A stretch of 6,096 nucleotides of DNA, taken from NCBI GenBank assembly GCA_002308795.1, contig DBVV01000131.1:1-6096 (forward strand), written 5' to 3'. This document shows positions 1 through 5,898 of this stretch, in pieces; the first letter of the stretch is position 1; the number at the start of each line of letters is the position of its first letter. The notes below the pieces were generated by a model that had not been told where the DNA came from, searched no databases, and saw only the letters and a list, made by a program, of their open reading frames with translations. The position numbers were made by a program, and so were the translations under genes. The DNA comes from Mageeibacillus sp. UBA1255. Its GTDB lineage: Bacteria > Bacillota > Clostridia > UBA1212 > UBA1255.

Positions 1-60
1 GATATGTATGTTATTAACTGGTAATCACAAAATAACTGATTCAAGGAGGAAAATTGTAAG

Positions 61-2046
61 ATGAAACGGTCTGGAAAAAGATCAATTTCACTAGTACTTG
101 TTATAGCAATGATCCTTTCTATGGCATTCCCTGTTTTCGCAGGGAATGCCGCGGTAGAATTTGCTTTTACAAGCGGTGAAGCAGTACCAGGTGAAGAACT
201 ATCAATTACATTGAGTGTAGCCAGTGAGTCAACGGTTGTCGATGGCCTTATAGCTTATGGATTATCTTATGACAACACGGTTGCTACCTTTGTGGGGTTT
301 GATTCTTACGGCACACTTGTAACAAATAGTGTTGCTGGTGAAACATCCGTAAACAATTCACAAAAAATAATTAATCTTGGATATTCCCCGGCAATTGTTC
401 CAAACGGAAACATTTGCGTTCTTAAATTTCAAATCAGCGAAAATGCAGTACCGGGCAGCGAGTTTACGGTATCAATGTCTGCAAGCGCATCAAAAGATCG
501 CCAACCTGTCAGTGGAGGAATCGTTGCTCCCTCATGCACTGTAAAAGTGAAACAAGCTGTTGAAGAGGTCGCAGTAAAATATTCGTTTGAGGCGCAGGAG
601 TCAGCAGAACCCGGGGAGGAGATTGCAGTAGAACTCAACGTTGAAAGCGCTTCAACACTTGTTGATGGACTGATCGTATATGGGTTATCCTATGATAATT
701 CGCTCGCGGAGTTTAATGGATTTGATTCTTACGGCGAACTTGTAACAAGTAGCCTGACAGGAACAACTTCGGTTAATAACAGTTCGAAAACTATTAATTT
801 AGGGTATTCACCTGCAATAGTTCCCAATGGTACGATTTGTATATTGAAATTTAAGATTAAAGCAGATGCTGAGCCAGGCAGTGAGTTAACTATATCAATG
901 TCTGCAAGTGCTTCTAAAAATCGTCAGCCTGTTAGCGGCATTGTTGTTGCTCCAACGTGTAAAATAAATATTAAAGAACCTGTAGTTAAAGAGACACGAC
1001 GAATCACAATAAGCAATTTCAAAGGGTATACAGTATCAATTAACGGTCACGAAGACAGTTATACATCTGAACTGATCGATGAAATTGCATTTGATTCTCA
1101 TGTAATAGTAACAGCTGTTGATACAACAGATTTTGCATATTGGAGAAACAGTGCTAATGTTATTGTTAGCAGGACACCTGTCCTTGATTTCTACGTTGCA
1201 GTTGCAGAAACGTATACAGCAGTGTATAATACAAAGGCACCCAATAAGGTAACTGTTATATTTGAATCTCCCTTTAGTCAGGTTATGAAAAGAGTTCAAG
1301 TTACAGCCGAGGGTGCAGAAGCTTTGAACTTGCCACCAGTACCAGTGAGATATGGCTATGTGCCGGTTGGTTGGGAGTATGATAATGCACAATTGAAAGC
1401 GCTTGCTGAAGAAAAATTATCTACAGAAGATACATCGGATGATGTTATAGTTGTTAAAGCTGTATACACCAAAAAAGATGATGTGTGGGTAATTGAAGTA
1501 AATGGCGGTACAGGAAGTGGAGAGTATGCAGATGAAGAATATGTAACTGCTGTTGCTAACGAACCTGCTTCAGGTCTTAAGTTTTCGCATTGGGAAAATA
1601 GCGATGGTTCCATATTATCTTATAGGTCGAGCTACAAGTTTTATGCAATGTGCGACATGACGATATCTGCAGTGTATGTAAGTGAAAGTGTCGATGTTGC
1701 TCGTGCTGGTGTAGCTTCAATAATCAAAATCAATAAGGATACGGAAAACAGGACGATAAGTTTTGCTTCATTTGCTAATGTACCTGATGATTTTATTCTA
1801 AAGCAAGCAGGTATCGTAGCAACTTCTGACAACACGGTGGGGACTGATCCCGACAGATTCAACATTGGAACTGCAGCATTTAATAGGTATCAAGCTGCTA
1901 CAAGTACTATTTTAAGATATCTTTGGACCAAGACAAATGTTGGATCAGAGACGTGGTATGTAAGAGCATATCTTGTTTATACGGATGATCAAGGAAATAC
2001 AATTACAGCATATAGCGACATTGTAAGTGCAAATTTAAATCAATAA
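61..2046 (+). CDS. Secreted scaffoldin-like protein: two cohesin-like domains plus InlB/Listeria-Bacteroides-type repeats
   Basis: Residues 1-27 form a signal peptide: MKRSGKR charged start, hydrophobic core, likely cleavage after VFA. Residues about 31-164 and 172-305 are two similar cohesin-like beta domains. They share YGLSYDN, GFDSYG, NLGYSPAIVPNG, a PGSE turn and SASASK at a constant offset of 141 residues. Cohesins normally bind dockerin domains of secreted enzymes or surface proteins. Residues about 312-390 and 474-541 resemble divergent InlB B-repeat modules (FAYWRNS, FSHWENSDG, then a TAVY/SAVY strand). Residues about 396-470 resemble a Listeria-Bacteroides repeat (YGYVPVGWEYDN). Residues 545-661 form a beta-rich C-terminal domain, possibly fibronectin-like (SETWYVRAYLVYTDD). 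No LPXTG motif, SLH domain, dockerin or C-terminal membrane helix is visible, so the anchor is unknown. AAGGAGG at 43-49 supports the start. A 34-codon gene follows closely. The cohesin call is fairly secure; partner and role are unknown. Confidence 0.85.
   Translation: MKRSGKRSISLVLVIAMILSMAFPVFAGNAAVEFAFTSGEAVPGEELSITLSVASESTVVDGLIAYGLSYDNTVATFVGFDSYGTLVTNSVAGETSVNNSQKIINLGYSPAIVPNGNICVLKFQISENAVPGSEFTVSMSASASKDRQPVSGGIVAPSCTVKVKQAVEEVAVKYSFEAQESAEPGEEIAVELNVESASTLVDGLIVYGLSYDNSLAEFNGFDSYGELVTSSLTGTTSVNNSSKTINLGYSPAIVPNGTICILKFKIKADAEPGSELTISMSASASKNRQPVSGIVVAPTCKINIKEPVVKETRRITISNFKGYTVSINGHEDSYTSELIDEIAFDSHVIVTAVDTTDFAYWRNSANVIVSRTPVLDFYVAVAETYTAVYNTKAPNKVTVIFESPFSQVMKRVQVTAEGAEALNLPPVPVRYGYVPVGWEYDNAQLKALAEEKLSTEDTSDDVIVVKAVYTKKDDVWVIEVNGGTGSGEYADEEYVTAVANEPASGLKFSHWENSDGSILSYRSSYKFYAMCDMTISAVYVSESVDVARAGVASIIKINKDTENRTISFASFANVPDDFILKQAGIVATSDNTVGTDPDRFNIGTAAFNRYQAATSTILRYLWTKTNVGSETWYVRAYLVYTDDQGNTITAYSDIVSANLNQ
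151..975 (+). repeat. Internal tandem duplication encoding the two cohesin-like domains
   Basis: Copy 1 covers about 151-552 and copy 2 about 574-975, offset by 423 bases (141 codons). The proteins are much more alike than the DNA: many third codon positions differ within identical peptides such as NLGYSPAIVPNG. This suggests an old duplication kept under protein-level constraint rather than a recent copy. The linker between them is short (KQAVEEVA). Confidence 0.8.
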
Positions 2047-2052
2047 AAGGAG
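2047..2052 (+). promoter_or_regulatory. Ribosome binding site of the 34-codon gene
   Basis: AAGGAG starts right after the stop codon of the cohesin-like gene (TAA, 2044-2046) and sits 9 bases before the ATG at 2062. It is the main reason to accept this very short frame as a translated gene. Confidence 0.7.
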
Positions 2053-2061
2053 ATTGGAAAG

Positions 2062-2166
2062 ATGAAAGAGAAGTATGAGATGGTTGAACTTGAAATAGTT
2101 CTTTTTGGAACAGTTGGTACCGCCGATCCGATTGTAGATTCTAATACAGGCGGAAGTCAGGACTGA
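2062..2166 (+). CDS. 34-residue peptide of unknown function downstream of the cohesin-like protein; possible RiPP-like or signal peptide
   Basis: The frame runs from ATG at 2062 to TGA at 2164-2166. It starts MKEKYEMVELEIVLFGTVG and ends with a small polar tail, TADPIVDSNTGGSQD. It has a well-placed AAGGAG, begins 15 bases after the upstream stop, and is followed within six bases by a terminator stem, so it fits as the last gene of a two-gene transcript. There is no signal peptide or Cys. The first half is amphipathic and charged; the tail is rich in Gly, Asp, Ser and Thr. The KYExVxLEI segment recalls short Clostridia proteins starting KYExPxxEVxxF, and also the YxxPxL motif of some lasso-peptide leaders with Val in place of Pro. 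Both comparisons are from memory. No maturation enzyme is visible in the window, so a RiPP role is only a hypothesis. Translation is likely; function is unknown. Confidence 0.6.
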   Translation: MKEKYEMVELEIVLFGTVGTADPIVDSNTGGSQD

Positions 2167-2171
2167 CGAAT

Positions 2172-2228
2172 AAGAGTAGTATTTCGATGTGAGTTTTATT
2201 TCATAACTCATATCGAAATACTCTTTTT
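2172..2228 (+). terminator. Strong intrinsic terminator after the cohesin-like gene and 34-codon gene
   Basis: The left arm (2172-2195) begins AAGAGTAG and contains TATTTCGATGTGAGTT. The right arm contains AACTCATATCGAAATA and ends with CTC. They pair over about 20 bp with one three-base bulge and one G-U pair around a short AT loop. A run of five T at 2224-2228 follows. The element begins six bases after the stop of the 34-codon gene. Confidence 0.85.
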
Positions 2229-2285
2229 ACTAATGCATTTTAATAGTTTGTTGGTTAAAAAATCGCTACTACTTTTTAAGTATTT

Positions 2286-2325
2286 AGGATCCTACATTTT
2301 TAAATAATGTTTGGATCCTTTTCTT
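2286..2325 (+). terminator. Second hairpin with T-rich tail between the convergent genes
   Basis: AGGATCC (2286-2292) pairs with GGATCCT (2313-2319). The stem may extend through ACAT/ATGT around an AT-rich loop, and TTTTCTT follows on the + strand. It may be a backup terminator for the + unit. It also lies just past the stop of the - strand gene ending at 2338. Read on that strand no clear T run follows the stem, so termination in that direction would be weaker. Confidence 0.5.
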
Positions 2326-2337
2326 ATTAGAAGTTCG

Positions 2338-3570
2338 TTATCCTTGCACATTCTCCGACGCATTCCTATACACCGTCATGGCGAGCTCAAGGGCGTGAGC
2401 GCGGGTGGGGAGGTAGCGGATGTTGACGAGGCTGGTTAGGTAGTCTTCAGAAATGTCGTGGGAGAGGAGCTGCTGGCGAAGGGCATTGTCCGCGAGAATG
2501 CTGGCGGCACGGCCTTTTCGCGTCATTTCCATGACACGGTAAGAAGTTTCGGAATCGAGGCCGTGAGCGACCAGAGTGCGGAAAATATCCTCGCGACACG
2601 TGATCGTTGACCGGTAATCGACCGCACCGCTCTTAAGAGAAGGCAGGATGAAACCGAACCAGTTGACACTGTTAATAAGTCCACAAATCTTAGAAAGATC
2701 GGAAATGTTGTTGACCGAAACGGCATCTGCAGCCAGGAGCGACTTTATCATCTGGACGTCGTCGCGATAAGGCAGGTAGCATGCGAATGATTCGGGGCGC
2801 GAAAGGTATTCGAACACGCGCGCATTGGTCATTTCGTAAGGGGCGAGCGAGGCAGATGATGCAGACGGGGCCGAAGACGACGATCTCCATAACATTTCAG
2901 ACTCGGGATCGCTGTCAGTGGGAACGATATCGAGATAGGCAAAAATAAAGCCTTCTTCCATCGGAAATTTATAATCGCGGGGGTCTTTGCGCGTGACGGA
3001 GAACGAGCGTTCCAGGAGCGAAACAGCGTCATCGGACATAGCGTGAGGGACAGCCAGAGCGAGGTAAGGCGTTTTATCGTAGCGTAAACCGAGGAAAAAT
3101 TCGATGGGCAGATCATTGCCGTCGCTCACCATCAAAGCGCCGCAAAGAGGGCAATGCTTCTCGGGAAGGATCAGCCCGCAATCGGATGAATCTGCCGAGT
3201 TCGAAAATTCAGTGTGCCTGCACGACGCGCACCGGTAGTGAGCAGGCAGGGGATTGACCAGCGTCATGCCGAGCGCATAGCAAATAAGAGATGCACCGTT
3301 GGAGGAAAACAGGTAATACGGGAGACCGCTGCCGTTGATACAATTTACGAGCTTCTGATACGTTAGAAAAAGAGAAGAGTAGAAGTAATTGTAAAAAATA
3401 TCCAGTTCGGCATTTACGCGATCGCTTATCGCATCGGGCAGAGGGTCGCCGTACAATTCGTGAAGACGCGAAAGAACGGCACTGCGAAGTCTTTCATTCG
3501 CGGAAGGATCAAGCGGTATTTTTATCTCAAGATGAGTATAAGATTGATCGATCGAACTGTTATTGTTCAT
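2338..3570 (-). CDS. Degenerate PolC-like protein: core of DNA polymerase III alpha (PolC type) without exonuclease, PHP domain or catalytic residues
   Basis: The 410-residue protein aligns by eye with the middle and C-terminal parts of PolC, which is usually about 1,400 residues. Matches in PolC order are: ELYGDPLPDAISDRVNAELD (38-57; PolC YGDPLPEIV...), LVNPLPAHYRC (104-114), a four-Cys zinc motif C114xxC117 ... C140xxC143, DGNDLPIEFFLGLRYDKTP (150-168), then CREDIF (325-330) and YRVMEMTRKGR (344-354; PolC KIMExVRKGKG), and RAHAL (390-394; PolC KAHAAAYV). The palm GSRGS motif reads YLFSS (86-90). The PDID catalytic motif reads PYLA (168-171), so both aspartates are gone. The segment expected to carry the third acidic residue is replaced by a Ser/Ala-rich stretch (230-242). 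Polymerase activity is therefore not expected. The start has GAGG nearby (3579-3583), and the gene lies 72 bases downstream of a same-strand membrane protein gene. It could be a regulator or binding protein, or a decaying paralogue that is still open. Homology is confident; role is unknown. Confidence 0.8.
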   Translation of the reverse strand: MNNNSSIDQSYTHLEIKIPLDPSANERLRSAVLSRLHELYGDPLPDAISDRVNAELDIFYNYFYSSLFLTYQKLVNCINGSGLPYYLFSSNGASLICYALGMTLVNPLPAHYRCASCRHTEFSNSADSSDCGLILPEKHCPLCGALMVSDGNDLPIEFFLGLRYDKTPYLALAVPHAMSDDAVSLLERSFSVTRKDPRDYKFPMEEGFIFAYLDIVPTDSDPESEMLWRSSSSAPSASSASLAPYEMTNARVFEYLSRPESFACYLPYRDDVQMIKSLLAADAVSVNNISDLSKICGLINSVNWFGFILPSLKSGAVDYRSTITCREDIFRTLVAHGLDSETSYRVMEMTRKGRAASILADNALRQQLLSHDISEDYLTSLVNIRYLPTRAHALELAMTVYRNASENVQG

Positions 3571-3642
3571 TTATTGATACCTCAACTTTTTAACATATTA
3601 TTGTAAACAAATCAAAGAATGATCGGAAAACGTTGCCTGTGG

Positions 3643-4767
3643 TCATATACGAGGCGCCCGGACAATATACCAGCTAACCTGCGAGTAATCGACAAAAAGC
3701 CAGATCTGAGGCCAGAACATTGTCACCGACCAAATCGTGCCGTTGTCAACGCCCTCCCGGTATTCCGCTAAGGTAGATTCCACGAGGTCGTCGCTATCGG
3801 TACTCATTATATTGATCGAATCCGGTTCACCAAGGAGCTCGATAGAGCGATTGCACAGCTCAAGCCCGATATCCATGTTTGTCTGACTGTCCAATTCATA
3901 CTTGAAAAAGATCGACGTGCTTTCGTTCGGATCATTGTAACAATACGCATCTATCCTGATCGGCTTGCCGAAGAGAGTGGTATCTTTATAGACCATATAT
4001 GCGTTGTTAAGAATACCGTTGTCAGACCAGTTTTTGAAATCTTTTAAAGTGATGGTTTCCCTGATCTCCAGCAATCCGCTCAGGAAATCTTTTGAATCGG
4101 TTTTAAGGACGTCAATGCTGGTGTTTTTGTATTTTTCAAGAAGTGCATCGATCTGGCTTTTTGGAGCATTTTTACATCCAACCAGTGACGTCGTCAATAC
4201 TATGACAAACAGGATCGCCAGGATTTTTGCGGTGTTTTGGCGATTGCGATCTGTATGGATGAGTTTTCGGAACCATCCGGACAATATTCCCCAGATGACA
4301 AGGCATGCGAGCGTGATAATCACGAGGAGCAAAATGTAACGGAATATAGTCAGGCCGTAGCGATATTTGAGATCATTCAAGAGATAGTGTCTGTACCCGG
4401 GCTCCGTGGAATTATTATTGTCTCCGCGAATCATACCGTTCCAGTAGAGCATGTGGAGATAATTATTGTAAAAGAAGACGGCGGCTGTGCCTGCAATGCC
4501 AAAGACAAAGGCGAAAATCGGTCCGAGTTTCAAAAATTTCTTGCTCACTGATGCGAGCGTGTAGAAGAGGAATATAAGCGTCAATGCAAATAGCCCGAAC
4601 GATATGACTTTAATGTTGAACGGGATGTTCAGATCTCCGCCCAGCGTCATTTCTTCTATCATCCATATCCGGCCTTCGCGGTACTGGCCCGGGAACCAGA
4701 GCCAGAGTGCGGCGGTCGCCAATACTAAAATTGATAAAATAACGATTTTTATGACTGTTCGCTTCAT
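3643..4767 (-). CDS. Multi-pass membrane protein with internal lipobox-like site and C-terminal extracytoplasmic domain; unknown function
   Basis: I do not recognise the family. Hydrophobic segments lie at about 5-26, 51-73, 80-100 and 141-166. After a basic stretch (RKLIHTDRNRQNTAK, 167-181) comes a fifth one (182-197) ending LVGC at 195-198. This matches the lipobox rule L-[VAST]-[GA]-C, and with the preceding charges it looks exactly like a lipoprotein signal peptide placed mid-protein. Residues 199-374 form a soluble domain, presumably outside the membrane. It mixes helices (IDALLEKYKN, IGLELCNRSIELLGEP) and strands (PIRIDAYCY, SIFFKYELD), and ends in an aromatic-rich stretch (WSVTMFWPQIWLFVDY). 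The start is supported by CAGGAGG at 4777-4783, 9 bases upstream. It is probably co-transcribed with the PolC-like gene 72 bases downstream, but no functional link is evident. It could be a natural fusion of a membrane protein and a lipoprotein. Confidence 0.7.
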   Translation of the reverse strand: MKRTVIKIVILSILVLATAALWLWFPGQYREGRIWMIEEMTLGGDLNIPFNIKVISFGLFALTLIFLFYTLASVSKKFLKLGPIFAFVFGIAGTAAVFFYNNYLHMLYWNGMIRGDNNNSTEPGYRHYLLNDLKYRYGLTIFRYILLLVIITLACLVIWGILSGWFRKLIHTDRNRQNTAKILAILFVIVLTTSLVGCKNAPKSQIDALLEKYKNTSIDVLKTDSKDFLSGLLEIRETITLKDFKNWSDNGILNNAYMVYKDTTLFGKPIRIDAYCYNDPNESTSIFFKYELDSQTNMDIGLELCNRSIELLGEPDSINIMSTDSDDLVESTLAEYREGVDNGTIWSVTMFWPQIWLFVDYSQVSWYIVRAPRI

Positions 4768-4796
4768 TGATGATTGCCTCCTGCAAGGATGGCTTT

Positions 4797-4805
4797 ATTT
4801 TAGCA
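4797..4805 (-). promoter_or_regulatory. Possible extended -10 promoter element for the membrane protein gene
   Basis: Read on the - strand the site is TGCTAAAAT, an extended -10 pattern (TGnTAnnnT), about 30 bases before the ATG at 4767. No good -35 box stands at the expected distance, which an extended -10 can tolerate. Confidence 0.4.
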
Positions 4806-4876
4806 TATTTGGCGCTGAATTACTACGCGATTATTTAAATCGTGACTTACAGAGAAATCCTGAGGCTGTCTGATCT

Positions 4877-4916
4877 TTACATTCTGTAACGCTCATAGCG
4901 CTTTTGTGTATAAAAT
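4877..4916 (+). promoter_or_regulatory. Two adjacent small dyads and a -10-like box upstream of the ECF S component gene
   Basis: TTACAttcTGTAA (4877-4889) is a perfect 5-bp dyad. It is directly abutted by CGCTcatAGCG (4890-4900), a perfect 4-bp dyad. A TATAAAAT box follows at 4909-4916, with a weak -35 candidate inside the first dyad. The arrangement could be a promoter overlapped by an operator, leaving a 5' leader of about 100 bases before the ATG at 5020. The second dyad followed by CTTTTG could instead act as a weak terminator. I recognise no known riboswitch in the leader. Confidence 0.3.
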
Positions 4917-5019
4917 GCAGGTTCGAAGCAAATCGTGCAATTCGAGAAACCATTGATGAATCACGCAAAGTTGATTAATACAAACCCGCTTCATTGGTGA
5001 AAATACAGGAGAATAAAAA

Positions 5020-5592
5020 ATGACGGAACGTGCTAAGGAAAAAACGTGGGAATTTGAGCGTGTGGGCAAACTTAAATGGATATGCATCACGGCGGCCAGT
5101 ACCGCGCTGTTTGTTGTGTTGACGATGTGCCTGCAGGTTCCGGTGTTTGAAAACTACTATCTCTGCCTGGGATACATAATCATGGCAGTCTGCCTTTATT
5201 CGTTTGGCGTGTTTAGCGGAACGTTCGTTGGCGTCGCCGGCGTGGTCCTGTACTGCTGGTTGACCAGCGGATTGCGGGGTATGCCGGGATGGGCAATCGG
5301 AAATCTTGTCATCGGCATCATTGTCGGGCTGACGTTCAAATTGACGAAGAAAATGAAGAAAAAATGGCTCCGGGCGGTCGTCAATTTCATCGCTATTGCG
5401 TTGTCAACGGCGCTCGGCATCCTTATTCTCAAATCTCTCACTGAGTGCATTCTGTATGGACAGCCGATGCTCGTTCGCATGGGCAAAAATGTTTTTGCGT
5501 TTGTGGCCGACGTCTTTATGCTTGAGTTCAGTCTGCCGATCTGTATGTCGATGGACAAGATAATAAGGAAGAGTTTAAATATCGGGCAATGA
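5020..5592 (+). CDS. ECF transporter S component (substrate-binding membrane subunit), substrate unknown
   Basis: The 190-residue protein has about six hydrophobic segments (about 19-40, 46-63, 64-81, 88-107, 117-138, 155-178), the usual size and shape of an energy-coupling factor S component. S components capture a vitamin or other micronutrient and are energised by a shared EcfA/EcfA'/EcfT module. Supporting motifs are the glycine-rich pair FGVFSGTFVGVAGVVLYCW and RGMPGWAIGNLVIGIIVG (86-103), a pattern common in ECF S proteins. A basic loop (KLTKKMKKKWLR, 107-118) sits on the probable cytoplasmic side. The start has AGGAGA at 5007-5012. EcfA and EcfT are not in the window, as is usual for S components that share a distant module. 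No riboswitch or enzyme neighbour points to the substrate. A 79-codon gene follows after four bases. It could also be another small ECF-like membrane protein. Confidence 0.7.
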   Translation: MTERAKEKTWEFERVGKLKWICITAASTALFVVLTMCLQVPVFENYYLCLGYIIMAVCLYSFGVFSGTFVGVAGVVLYCWLTSGLRGMPGWAIGNLVIGIIVGLTFKLTKKMKKKWLRAVVNFIAIALSTALGILILKSLTECILYGQPMLVRMGKNVFAFVADVFMLEFSLPICMSMDKIIRKSLNIGQ

Positions 5593-5596
5593 TTTA

Positions 5597-5836
5597 ATGC
5601 GTATGAAGAAAACAGCGGATGATCAGGAAAAGAAAAATAGGGAACTGCTTCCTGCGTTTAATTCAACTGCGGCAAGCAGATCAGATTCCACGATTTCCTA
5701 CGACGATATGCACGAGTTGGTAAAACGGTATATGAAAGAACCGCGCGTTAAGTTTTATGTCAAAGATCCCGCTTCTCTGCTCAATTTGAATGAAAACAAC
5801 TGGGAAGATTGGATGCTGACGTACAAATACATTTAA
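5597..5836 (+). CDS. Small hypothetical protein, probably translationally coupled to the ECF S component
   Basis: I do not recognise this 79-residue protein. The N-terminal 17 residues are highly charged (MRMKKTADDQEKKNREL). A Ser/Thr/Ala-rich linker follows (22-33). The C-terminal half looks folded: a helix (YDDMHELVKRYMKEP, 35-49), a strand (RVKFYVKD), and an Asn/Trp-rich end (NLNENNWEDWMLTYKYI). There is no signal peptide or membrane segment, so it is likely cytoplasmic. The ATG lies four bases after the upstream TGA, and the only purine-rich stretch (AAGGAAGAG, about 5566-5574) is too far away for a normal site. Translation therefore probably depends on ribosomes ending the upstream gene. 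A second ATG at 5603 is an equally possible start. A partner of the transporter is conceivable but unsupported. Confidence 0.6.
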   Translation: MRMKKTADDQEKKNRELLPAFNSTAASRSDSTISYDDMHELVKRYMKEPRVKFYVKDPASLLNLNENNWEDWMLTYKYI

Positions 5837-5860
5837 CAAATATATGAATAAATGAACGTT

Positions 5861-5898
5861 TACGGCCGCAATTCCGTTTTTGCCGGATTGCGGCCGTA
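5861..5898 (+). other. Long GC-rich hairpin at the start of the 54-bp array
   Basis: TACGGCCGCAAT (5861-5872) pairs perfectly with ATTGCGGCCGTA (5887-5898). Past a single bulged base, CCG pairs with CGG around a T-rich loop, giving about 15 bp. The right arm is also the left half-site of the first 54-bp unit, so this hairpin competes with the one inside that unit. No T run follows on either strand, so it is not a textbook intrinsic terminator, though it could stabilise or end the transcript from 5020-5836. Confidence 0.75.

Noticed and set aside
1036..1392. 118-codon frame antisense to the cohesin-like gene
   Set aside because: It is Cys/Ile/Asn-rich with no recognisable motif, lacks a ribosome binding site, and lies inside a well-supported gene.
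2338..3570. Active DNA polymerase III alpha subunit
   Set aside because: Length is under a third of PolC and the GSRGS and PDID active-site motifs are replaced, so catalysis is not expected.
4004..4551. Open frames on the + strand opposite the membrane protein gene
   Set aside because: They overlap the coding strand of a gene with signal-like segments and a strong ribosome binding site, and their translations show no domain-like features.
4920..5019. TPP, preQ1 or other common riboswitch before the ECF S component
   Set aside because: I looked for conserved cores such as CTGAGA with ACCTGAT, and for the short preQ1 pseudoknot, and found none.
5861..5898. Standard intrinsic terminator for the ECF S component unit
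   Set aside because: The stem is strong, but no T run follows on either strand.
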